Assembly (NCBI RefSeq): GCF_003597395.2
Contig: NC_133770.1
Location: forward strand, 297,691,774 to 297,755,773
Length of the DNA stretch: 64,000 nt
Reading direction: 5' to 3'
DNA from: Chelonoidis abingdonii
Taxonomy: Eukaryota > Chordata > Testudines > Testudinidae
Both the position numbers and the translations under genes were made by a program. Shown here in pieces: positions 55,460-64,000 of this stretch (the first letter of the stretch is position 1; every line of letters starts with the position of its first letter). Below the pieces are notes generated by a model. That model made no database searches, was not told where the DNA came from, and saw only the letters and a program-made list of their open reading frames with translations.

Positions 55460-56735
55460 CTCTTCACAATCAATATGGCCCACTTCACATCAATCAAAAC
55501 TGATTGGTCTCCAAACGGAACTGTTCACGGGGAGTCGCCAATGAGGGGGGTTGTTACTAGTGGGGCCCTGCCGGGAACAGTTCTCAGCCTAATGCTATTT
55601 GATATTTTTCGCAGGGATCTGGAAGAAAGTATAAAATCATTTGCAAACGGAGCAAAGATTGCGGGTGCTGCATGTGTAATGAACAATGGACACAGGTCAC
55701 GGAGACAGAGCACTCTGGATTGCTCGGTAAACTGGCACGCACAAACCAGTTTTATTTTATACAGCCCCAGGCAAAGTCATCCATCGAGCAACAAAGCGTG
55801 GGCCATGCTGACAGGATGGGGGACTGTATCCTGAAAAGCAGTGACCCAGAAAAGGAGTTGGGGGGGGTCACGACGAATTGAAAACCTGAACACGAGCTGT
55901 GAGTGTGACACTGTCAATGTGATCCTTAGATATTTAAACAGGGGAAGGATCAAGCATCACTACCCTTGTTCTTGTCTGTTGTGCTTAAGACCCAGGACAA
56001 TACTGAGATTATTACAATGTCAAGTTATAAATCAATGGAACACCATTGCTGGGAGTAGTGCATTCAGGCCTGGTTGTGCTATCTCAAAAAAAGAGAGAGC
56101 AGAAATAGAAGGATGTAGAGATGAGGGGCAAAAATGATTTGAGGGCTGGGAAAGCTTTGTATGAAATAAGACTGAAAAGATTGAGGCAATTTAGCTCAGA
56201 CAGGAGATGGAGAAGAGAGCACACGGAAGAGGTATGGAAAATAATGGATGAGATAGGAGTTCCCAATTTGCATTTTCTATTAACCTGTCTCACAATACAA
56301 GAACAAAGGGACATTCAATGACATTGAAAAGGCAGCAGATTTTAAAATGATGGAAGGAAAACCCTTCCATTACATGGCATATAATTAGCCTATGGAACTC
56401 CCAGCCACAAGATATCACTGAGGCTAGGAGAATTTGAAAACGGGTGGGATCTTACATTTATATGGATAATGAGAACATCCAAAGTGTCATTAGATCTCAT
56501 TTTTTTAAGAGCTATGACGGCTAGGGACCCCTCCTGCTTCAGGGCATCAACCTACCTCAAACTGAAAAGGGTGAGGAAGGAAATTTCTCTATTGGTGGGC
56601 TATGATATAATTGCCCATGAGGGGGTTTCTTGCACCTTCCTTTGATGCAGCTGGTACTGGCCACCACTGGAGAGAGGGTACTGAACCAGATGGACCCATA
56701 GTCCGGCCCACTCCAGCAATTCCTACATTCCTAAT
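55460..56735 (+). mobile_element. Old CR1-like LINE, RT region to 3' end
   Basis: Frame 55475-55834 keeps a worn RT block (SGALPGTVLSLMLFDIF, then KSFANGAKIAG where an FADD-type motif C is expected, so the aspartates are lost). It runs through 'gaggggcaaaaatgatttga' and 'gattgaggcaatttagctca' and ends 'accagatggacccatagtcc'. The last block is shared with 11870-12030. Confidence 0.75.
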
Positions 56736-56739
56736 CCTG

Positions 56740-57475
56740 CAGCAGGGAAAACTCTTGAGTTTCCAGGAGCCATTCAGCTAATGATAATAGGGTCATTTTA
56801 GAGCACCTTGTTTCTCTGCAGTGTGACTCACCCACACCACTTAACAAGCTGTTCCTTGAGCTAAGCGCGATTACTTAATGGGGTTAGTACAGCAGAATTC
56901 ATGTGGCTGAAAGGTAGATGATGCAAGCACTTGGCATGGCTCACATGTCTGCCGGGTCTTCACAAGGGCACCACATGCACAGATGCACAGAGCCCTCTCC
57001 TGACCTGTCTCACTCGGAAATCGGGACTGAAGTGGGAGAGCCAGCCCCTGTCTGTGTGACTATGTGCTTAGCCTGGCCGAGGACTAGGTAAGGGAGGAGG
57101 GACCAGTCCTCCTTGCCACACAGAGATTGGCACCAGCTGTCTCCATGGTACCATCTTCTTTCCCCACGCCCCATGCAACAGCCACCATTAGACCAGGGCA
57201 TCGCCTACAGCAAGGAAAAGACTGGTGCACAAGGACCATGATGGGACTAGCAGGGACATGACTCTCCGTCTCCACCTTCTGGTGCACCACTGTATCGTGC
57301 CCTATCGGTCCCCCTGTCCATGCTGGGGAACTCAGGGGGTGGAATATCCATGGCAAAGTCACCCCAGGAAGCAAGGTCACACCACCAGGAGTCCCGGACC
57401 TGGCGTGGATGGAAAAGCTTCTGAGGGATCCCTGTGAAGATTTAGAGCAATGCCAGCTCCAGTTGGCTACCAAGG
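56740..57475. other. Unassigned stretch
   Basis: Could hold the upstream part of the L2 relic to its right, but no motif is visible. The 148-codon minus frame (57084-57530) has no known domain. Confidence 0.35.
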
Positions 57476-57479
57476 GCAT

Positions 57480-58340
57480 CCTAGAGAGAAGTGAAGGCAG
57501 GTCAAGGAAGTCAATGGATGGTGGGGACAACTTGGCCTACTTTCTGCTAGTGTTTTGTCCCCCACCCAGTGAGGTTTCAGGCTGAGACACAAGAGCAGAG
57601 ACAAGGCTGGGGGTACTGATGGGTGATCTCTCAGCCATAGATGAGGACCATCCATCCATCTAAGTATATATCATCGGACCTCTGTGCAGCATCTTAGAGG
57701 GTCAGCCAAGGACCTGCTCTCCTGCCTCAGAGGCATGGGGGGGGCGTGAATTAGTCCAAGATGGCTTCAGTCATTCCTCTCTTCTCACCCAGCCACGCTG
57801 AGCACCTACTCTTCATCTCCTAGACCCGTCACTCGTGCAGTTCCACAGGGATCCATCTTGTCCCCAGGCCATTCAGCATCTAGGCAAATCCCCTGGGGGA
57901 GACAGAGCGACAGCATGGGCCAAAAGGTCAGCAAGACGGTGACCACGTCCAGCTCCATATCACCATTGTATTAAGGCTTAACAGCATCATTTGACAGCTA
58001 CCCAAAGGACTGCTGGAAATCAGTAACCGGGATGAAGCTGTATCCAGAAGAGGCTGATGTGAGGCCAAGGGGGAAAAGGAAGTCCTGAGAATACATCACC
58101 GAATGAACGAGGTCTGTCCTCACATTGATAAGATGACTCACAGCTTCAGAGCTCTCGTGCACTCCTGACTGCTTCTGGGTACTCAAGTAGCTGCATGTGT
58201 AAAAATCACCCTTTCTCACCTGCAGCTGGCCCCATCCTCTGAGGCTCAGTCTCCGTCATGCTGACTTACATATCCATGACCTCCAGGCTTGTTAACAGCA
58301 ATGCTCTGAACTGCACCCTGGTCACTTGGGTCCCGAGGCT
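57480..58340 (+). mobile_element. Ancient L2-type LINE reverse transcriptase relic
   Basis: Peptide scraps in broken plus-strand frames follow the order of an L2 RT: a GFR-like block at about 57573 ('gtttcaggctgagacacaag'), AVPQGSILSPG (57837-57869), PLGETERQHG (about 57890), then DGDHVQLHIT at about 57935 where the YADDTQLHI-type motif C belongs, and KSVTGMKLYPEEADV further on. The catalytic motif is destroyed. Confidence 0.65.
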
Positions 58341-58344
58341 ACAG

Positions 58345-59680
58345 CTTTAATCACAGAACAACCTTTCTAGCATTGTAGCAATTGAGGGCCCCCAAATAGT
58401 CCTACCTCCATTTCCAGCTGAGCCCTACTGCAGCAGCAGCACAGTGTGGGGGTGGGGAAAGAATGGGCGCTTGCCCCTCTCTTCTTCCCTTCCCCTGTCT
58501 CTGCAAAAGCACCAGGAGCAACAGCTCTGCCCGGTTGCCTCTTCAGCACCAGAGGAATCCGAAAATCTGTGACCCCCACCCCCAACCCCCTAACGGGCCA
58601 ATAGCCCTAATTACAAGAGTCCCTGCTCTCCTTGCCGAAGTTTAACCCACCACTTCTTCCTTCTGCAAAGCAAGCCTGGTGGGTGAGCACTTGGGCACAC
58701 TGCCAGATTGTCAGAAAGGGTAAAAAGAGAAGGAGGGAGATTCCTTGCCTGCTTGTTACCCACATTTCACCTGGGCTGCCAGCCGCAATCTGCTCTGTCA
58801 GATCAACCACGGTGTCACGGCCATCAGTTGATACCATCCCTATTCCACCAGGAACCTGGGAAATGTGGGCCTGATTCCCCTCCCACCAACTGGGGTGTCT
58901 CTGCTGAAGTCACTAGTGTAAATGGGATCGCGATCGCACTTTCATTCCTCTGTGGTTTAGAGCACCTAGCTGGCTCAGTTTCTACCAGTGACAAGCAGGT
59001 CAGCAGAATGATTTAGCTCCATGGCTACTTCAGCTCCCTGGCGTTTGTTAATTTCTCTCCCGGCTCTGGGCAGCTCGGCTTGTCCTGTCACTTGGTTTCA
59101 CTTAATTGCTTGGTTCCTACCTGACTGTGTTGGATTTCCTAGAGGTACTTATCTTTTTTCCTCCTCTCTCTCTCTCTCTCTCTCTTTTGTTACTCTTGAG
59201 AGAACAAGTTGTTTAACCTTTGGGCTGATGAAGTCCAGAAATTCACTCTCAAGGCAAAAGAGACTTTCAACGAAAATAGTTCTGCAAGCATGTCTCCAAA
59301 GCAAGTCTGTTCTGCAGCTGGGTGCCCTTGCATGTCTGTCGATATTTGAGCGTGTCTTCATGTGGGTGTGTCTTCCCTTGATGTGCTCTTTATTTTTAAT
59401 GAAGCATAGAGAGCACGATAATATATTAAACATTCAAGTTAATTAAACAACACAATGCAGAAATCTTCTTAAAGGATTATCTGGTCTAGAAGCAGCGGAG
59501 TAACAATGCTCACATTAAAGAGAATGGACAATTGGTTGGTAAAAGAAGATGATGGTGAGTAGATTGCTGAATAAATCCCATTATTTGATAGTCGGGTTAA
59601 AAAACAAAATTATCAAGAGATCCGACCAGTTCCTAGGCTGTAGCTTTGTTCTTAGAAAGGAATGAGACACGGCTACATTG
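58345..59680. other. Unassigned stretch with (TC)n
   Basis: 59160-59186 is a (CT)n microsatellite. Frames of up to 141 codons (59021-59446) have no recognised domain. Nothing else named. Confidence 0.4.
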
Positions 59681-59684
59681 GCAT

Positions 59685-59764
59685 TTAGAAAATCTGCATT
59701 CAAATGCCGGTGCTGCCATATTCCCTGTGACCTTGGACAAATCATTTAATCTCTCTGTGTGAAA
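59685..59764 (+). mobile_element. MIR-like SINE fragment
   Basis: 'attcaaatgccggtgctgcc' and 'gtgaccttggacaaatcatt' then 'taatctctctgtgt' match the MIR core. Confidence 0.75.
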
Positions 59765-60030
59765 TTTAAGAGCCTAAATCCCAGTTTTAGGCTCCACCAT
59801 GACCCACAGAACTCCCACCAAACGGCGTAGGCACCTAAACTCATGCAGCACCTATGTTTTCAGGGTAAAAGATCCCTAGACGCCTATGTTTCTGCTTATG
59901 GGCACATGCACTGCTGCTTCCTTCTAGGAGTCCGGACACCTATCTCCCGCCTAAACTCCACAGCAACTAATTAACCAAGTGTTTGTCCCCCTAAATCACA
60001 TGCAGGGCTCAATCTGATAGGCACGGGTGT
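59765..60030. mobile_element. Partial copy of the 16.5-kb inverted-end element
   Basis: 'taggcacctaaactcatgc', 'agcacctatgttttc' and 'gcacatgcactgctgcttcc' parallel 16570-16690. 59990-60008 is the exact reverse complement of 17275-17293. Confidence 0.55.
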
Positions 60031-60199
60031 CACGCTGTCTGGAATGGCTCCTGCCAGGAGTGCCAACCTCAGGGCAGACACCCCAACCTGGTTGTATTTT
60101 CTATAATCAGATTTCAACAACCCACTAACAAATATGAACTCCTAACGCACTATAACAGTCTTACCAGGGAGTCATAGACAGTCCCTTTGGGCATTCCAA

Positions 60200-60340
60200 T
60201 CTATTTTGTCACCCAGGTCCAGTTCCCTGCTCTCATGGCAGGACTAAGTATTATCTAGACCATCCCTGACAGGGGTTTGTCCAACCTGCTGTTAAAAATC
60301 CCCAGTGACGGAGATTCCACAACCTCCCTAGTCAATTTAT
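60200..60340 (-). mobile_element. CR1 LINE 3' end fragment
   Basis: 'ctgacaggggtttgtccaac', 'acggagattccacaacctcc' is the reverse complement of the CR1 block PREVVESPS and its downstream sequence. Confidence 0.85.
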
Positions 60341-60473
60341 AACTATGTGATAGAGGGTCACGTTATACTAAAAATCACAATAATATTCAGGTTTCAGAGT
60401 AGCAGCCGTGTTAGTCTGTATCCGCAAAAAGAACAGGAATACTTGTGGCACCTTAGAGACTAACACGTTTATT

Positions 60474-60520
60474 TGAGTATAAGCTTTCATGGGCTATAGC
60501 CCCCTTCATCAGATGCATGC
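60474..60520 (-). ncRNA. Hammerhead-ribozyme-like core in PLE tail
   Basis: On the minus strand CTGATGA (60506-60512) is followed by a hairpin 'agggggctatagcccat', GAAA (60485-60488), then 'gcttatactc', which gives a short stem III with a UUAU loop and a UC cleavage position. Both invariant boxes are intact. Stem II has one mismatch and one G-U pair. Stem I is not obvious. PLEs are known to contain hammerhead motifs, so this is a reasonable relic. Confidence 0.55.
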
Positions 60521-60678
60521 AGTAGAAAATACAGTAGGAAGATATATATATACACACAGAGAGAGAACATGAAACAATGGGTGTTACCATACACACTCTA
60601 ACAAGAGTGATCAGTTAAGGTGAGGTATTACCAGCAGGAGAGAAAAAAACTTTTTGTAGTGGTAATTAAAATGGTCCA

Positions 60679-61601
60679 NNNNNNNNNNNNNNNNNNNNNN
60701 NNNNNNNNNNNNNNNNNNNNNNNNNNNNNNNNNNNNNNNNNNNNNNNNNNNNNNNNNNNNNNNNNNNNNNNNNNNNNNNNNNNNNNNNNNNNNNNNNNNN
60801 NNNNNNNNNNNNNNNNNNNNNNNNNNNNNNNNNNNNNNNNNNNNNNNNNNNNNNNNNNNNNNNNNNNNNNNNNNNNNNNNNNNNNNNNNNNNNNNNNNNN
60901 NNNNNNNNNNNNNNNNNNNNNNNNNNNNNNNNNNNNNNNNNNNNNNNNNNNNNNNNNNNNNNNNNNNNNNNNNNNNNNNNNNNNNNNNNNNNNNNNNNNN
61001 NNNNNNNNNNNNNNNNNNNNNNNNNNNNNNNNNNNNNNNNNNNNNNNNNNNNNNNNNNNNNNNNNNNNNNNNNNNNNNNNNNNNNNNNNNNNNNNNNNNN
61101 NNNNNNNNNNNNNNNNNNNNNNNNNNNNNNNNNNNNNNNNNNNNNNNNNNNNNNNNNNNNNNNNNNNNNNNNNNNNNNNNNNNNNNNNNNNNNNNNNNNN
61201 NNNNNNNNNNNNNNNNNNNNNNNNNNNNNNNNNNNNNNNNNNNNNNNNNNNNNNNNNNNNNNNNNNNNNNNNNNNNNNNNNNNNNNNNNNNNNNNNNNNN
61301 NNNNNNNNNNNNNNNNNNNNNNNNNNNNNNNNNNNNNNNNNNNNNNNNNNNNNNNNNNNNNNNNNNNNNNNNNNNNNNNNNNNNNNNNNNNNNNNNNNNN
61401 NNNNNNNNNNNNNNNNNNNNNNNNNNNNNNNNNNNNNNNNNNNNNNNNNNNNNNNNNNNNNNNNNNNNNNNNNNNNNNNNNNNNNNNNNNNNNNNNNNNN
61501 NNNNNNNNNNNNNNNNNNNNNNNNNNNNNNNNNNNNNNNNNNNNNNNNNNNNNNNNNNNNNNNNNNNNNNNNNNNNNNNNNNNNNNNNNNNNNNNNNNNN
61601 N
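60679..61601. other. Assembly gap (923 N)
   Basis: Undetermined bases. All long translated frames across it are meaningless. Confidence 1.
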
Positions 61602-61602
61602 T

Positions 61603-61968
61603 TTACAGCAGTTGACAAAAGGTGTGAGGAACAGTGGGGAGGTGAGGGAATACATGGGAAAATGTTTTACTTTGATTAATGACCATCCACTTCCCAGCCT
61701 GTAATTCACACCTAATTAATGGTGTCCATTTTGCAATTATTCCATTCAGCAGTCTCTCGTCTGGAGGCTGTTTTTGAAGTTTTTTTGTTGTCAATATTGC
61801 AACTTTTACGTCTGTTTTAATGATGATCAGAGTGTGAAGTTTCTCCAACTGGGTCTTTTGAATGTTAATTCTGTGTCTGAGTGTGGCCATTTAATTCTTT
61901 TGCAGTAGAGACTGTCTGGTTGGGCCAATGTACATGGCAGAGGGGCATTGCTGGCACATGATGATATA
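61603..61968 (-). pseudogene. GIY-YIG endonuclease remnant of the PLE
   Basis: From 61968 leftward the minus strand reads YIIMCQQCPSAMYIGPTRQS and continues to a stop at 61891. The Y..(10)..YIG spacing and a following RQSL are the hallmark of GIY-YIG nucleases, and the CxxC pair before YIG is typical of PLE versions. A one-base insertion in 'aagaattaaatgg' shifts the frame. Downstream pieces (KVAILTTKKLQKQ) match KVAILQQKNIKNR of the copy at 36525. Confidence 0.75.
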
Positions 61969-63404
61969 TCACATTGTAGTATGTGCAGGTGAACCGAGTC
62001 CCTATGGTGTGGCTGATTGATTAGGTCCTATGATGTGTCCCACTGATAATATGTGGCAGAGTTGGCAACAGGCTTTGTGCCAAGGATAGGTCCTGGGTTG
62101 TGTTTTGTTGTGTGGTGTGTGGTTGCTGGTGAGTATTTGCTTCAAAGCTGGGGGGCTGTTCTTAAGCAAGACTGGCCTGTCTCCCAGAACTATGAGAGGA
62201 TGGGATCATCCTGCAGGTAGGGTGTAGTTTTTGATGATGTACTGGAGAGGTTTCAGTTGGGGCGAAGGTGACAGCTAGTGGTTTCTTTTACTTTCTTTTG
62301 TTGAGTCTTCTGTCCTGGGTAGTGACTTCGGTACTCCCAATCCCAAAGACCAGTCACTTGGCCTTGGTCTACACTATGTATTTATACTGATTTGTGCAGC
62401 GTAAGCCGATTTTAACGCTGCACCCGTACCAGCTACAGACCCTTGAATTGATATAAAGGGCGTCTTTAAATCGATTTTTGGGACTCCTCCTCAACGAGAG
62501 GATGCGCAAATCGGTATTAGCAATGGATTCGTTAGTGTGGCCGCACATAGATGGTATTGGCCTCCGGCCATTATCCCACCAGGCACCCTGACCGCTCTGG
62601 ACAGCTATCTGAACTCAGATGCACTGGCCAGGTAGACAGGAAAGCCCCAGCAGAACTTGTTGAATTTCATTTTCTGTTTGCCAGCGTGAGCTCTGATCAG
62701 CACAAGTGACACACAGAGCTCATCAGCACAGTGCATTGCAAGTCTCCTGAGAAATAGAAATCTCTCTCTTGGCATTCAAGAAACATCTGTTCTTTATCTC
62801 GCTGTGTTATCCTCAGGAGGGTGATATCGTTCATGGTAACCTGGTTGAAATTCTGGAATTTAATTAAGGGGACAGAGATGGCCTTTTTCCTACAGGGGTG
62901 TTTGACTGTTGCTTACAAGAAATACTTCCTTGCATGTAGCCAAGGAGGGGAGGGGAGGAAGGATAGCGATGAGCTTTCTCGCGTTTGGCTAGCAGGAATC
63001 TTCCCAGCTACCAGCCACACGGTGGGGGGGAAGGGGGTGATTAGCAGTGATTTCCGTGATAGCAGCCATGCGGTTGGGGGAGGGGGGGTAAAGCAATCAT
63101 CCTAGAGAATTGGAGGGGGGTAGGGGTGGCTTCTGCGAATGGAAGTGAAGGCTGCAGAAGCCGAAAGACAATGGCTTACAATGGCTGCATGCAAGCTGAA
63201 TTCTGATGCCCGGACCTGCATCTATGAGATCTGTAACACCAGAGCCCAGGCACTCAAAATTAAGATGCAAAATGTGACCTTGTAGTGAAATCACATGTGC
63301 TGTGTAAGGTGAATAGTGTTGTTCACTGTGAAAGAGTATAGCCATTGTTCTGTAAAATTTATCTTTTTAAATACCTTTCTCCCTTTTTTCCCTCCCTCAT
63401 GCAG

Positions 63405-63877
63405 CTGCACATTTTTCAAGCCTCCCTACTCCATCCCGAAGGCTAGCTCAGATAAGGCAGAGAAAGAAGAGGACGCGAGATGAAATGTTCTCGGAAATCA
63501 TGGAAGTAACTCGCAATGAAAGAGCTCATCTGAATCAGTGGAAGGAAGTGGTATCAAATTACAGGAAAGATACCAGTGAACATGAGGACAGGAGGGACGC
63601 TCGAGATAAGAGGTGTAGGCAGGAAGATCAGCGGTGGTGGGATGAAACGCTGGGGCTGCTGCGTGATCAAACTGACATCCTCCGACGTCTGGTTGAGCTT
63701 CAGGAAGAGCAGCGAGGTCACAGAGTGCCACTGCAGCCCCTGTGTCACCACCCTCAGCACTCACCATGTTCAATATCTTCCTCACCCAGAAGTGTAAGAA
63801 CATATTGGGGAAGGCTTTTTGCACCCGCCCACTCCACCCCCGTGGACAGCCCAACCAAAAGGCTGTCATTACATTGA
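63405..63877 (+). CDS. C-terminal exon of a transposon Myb/SANT-like protein
   Basis: An open exon preceded by a strong acceptor ('cttttttccctccctcatgc' then AG at 63403-63404). In frame from 63405: a short Ser/Pro lead, a basic patch KKRTRDEMFSEIMEV starting near 63464, then a charged, Glu/Arg-rich region (EDRRDARDKRCRQEDQRWWD) likely to be a coiled coil, ending LRRLVELQEEQRGHR and a Ser/Pro tail. An internal ATG at 63485 opens a 130-codon frame. The DNA-binding half is missing upstream, so this is a partial gene. Role inferred: binding partner of a transposase. Confidence 0.65.
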
Positions 63878-63975
63878 AATGATTTTAGCGGCCTTTTCCT
63901 TCCCTCCTATCCTCCTCCCAAACCGCACCTGGGCTACCTTGTCAGTTCTCTCCCTCTTTTTATAATGACCTTTTT

Positions 63976-63981
63976 AATAAA
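63976..63981 (+). terminator. Polyadenylation signal of the transposon gene
   Basis: AATAAA about 100 bases after the stop codon of the exon at 63405-63877, with 'cctttttaataaagaatac' around it. Confidence 0.6.
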
Positions 63982-64000
63982 GAATACATGATTTTTAAAC

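Larger units (their letters stand above)
60387..62345 (-). mobile_element. Penelope-like element, 3' half, interrupted by an N gap
   Basis: Left part 60387-60678 is the 3' tail ('cagagtagcagccgtgttag', 'gcaccttagagactaacacg', 'aaacaatgggtgttaccata'), and 61602-62345 carries 3' coding sequence running leftward. A GIY-YIG endonuclease remnant lies at 61603-61968. Penelope-like retroelements pair a telomerase-related RT with a GIY-YIG domain; the RT part is not recognisable here. Right boundary approximate. Confidence 0.8.
62363..64000 (+). mobile_element. DNA transposon with Myb/SANT-partner exon, deleted and cut by window edge
   Basis: Begins 'cttggtctacactatgtatt' after the PLE. A terminal block ('gcagcgtaagccgattttaa', 'cgctgcacccgt') is followed by a leader, an intron-like stretch, and the coding exon at 63405-63877. 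I recall a high-copy turtle element with this layout whose first exon encodes a Myb/SANT-type DNA-binding domain; that exon is missing between about 62700 and 62820. Harbinger-type transposons use such a two-protein system, which is the likely class. The right end lies beyond the window. Confidence 0.65.

Noticed and set aside
59021..59446. 141-codon plus-strand frame with hydrophobic start
   Set aside because: Spans a (CT)n tract coding for Leu/Ser runs; no signal beyond composition.
60611..61709. Frames of 331-347 codons
   Set aside because: They consist of undetermined bases in the assembly gap.
63485..63877. Host nuclear gene related to Myb/SANT proteins
   Set aside because: Flanked by transposon end sequence recalled as high-copy in turtles, with the DNA-binding exon missing; better read as a transposon gene.

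Overview
This window looks like non-coding vertebrate DNA from a sauropsid, most likely a turtle. The evidence is the repeat mix: many CR1 LINE fragments, degraded MIR/L2-type repeats, several hAT-type miniature transposons with 8-bp target duplications, LTRs standing alone, Penelope-like (PLE) fragments with a GIY-YIG remnant, and a DNA transposon carrying a Myb/SANT-partner exon. The turtle call rests on my recollection that these families are common in turtle genomes; no search was run. I found no intact host protein gene, rRNA gene, tRNA gene or CRISPR array. The open reading frames are mostly short and fall in repeats or unique filler; the coding sequence I trust is all of transposon origin.

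Layout. 0-10 kb: a minus-strand CR1, copies 1 and 2 of a TAGGGTGACC hAT MITE, two larger hAT elements (2668-2977, 5289-6033), a 5S-rRNA-derived SINE (7091-7240), MIR remnants, a third MITE copy and a minus-strand solo LTR (8489-9359). 10-20 kb: foldback elements, a CR1 split by a MITE, a degenerate minisatellite with a 15.5-bp step (14316-14545), a 1.1-kb repeat with inverted ends, a TCTA-rich minisatellite and two palindromic PLE-type ends. 20-30 kb: CR1 copies, including a pair head to head at 24.3-26.3 kb with reverse transcriptase motifs, a SINE with a CR1-like tail, a hAT foldback and MITE copy 4. 30-45 kb: an old CR1 split by a solo LTR with a GTAT duplication, a hAT element with a perfect GAGACAGT duplication, a PLE 3' fragment, a second solo LTR and another CR1. 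45-60 kb: LTR-like repeats, a GC-rich stretch that may end in a small terminal exon, an inverted MIR pair, more CR1, and an ancient L2 reverse transcriptase relic (57.5-58.3 kb). 60-64 kb: a PLE copy broken by a 923-base run of N, then a Myb/SANT-type transposon that runs off the right edge.

Nothing here acts as a pathway. The useful content is insertion history (which element sits inside which, and target duplications giving exact ends) and RNA-level features, above all the hammerhead-ribozyme-like core in the PLE tails. Stretches labelled as unassigned were read on both strands without finding anything I could name.
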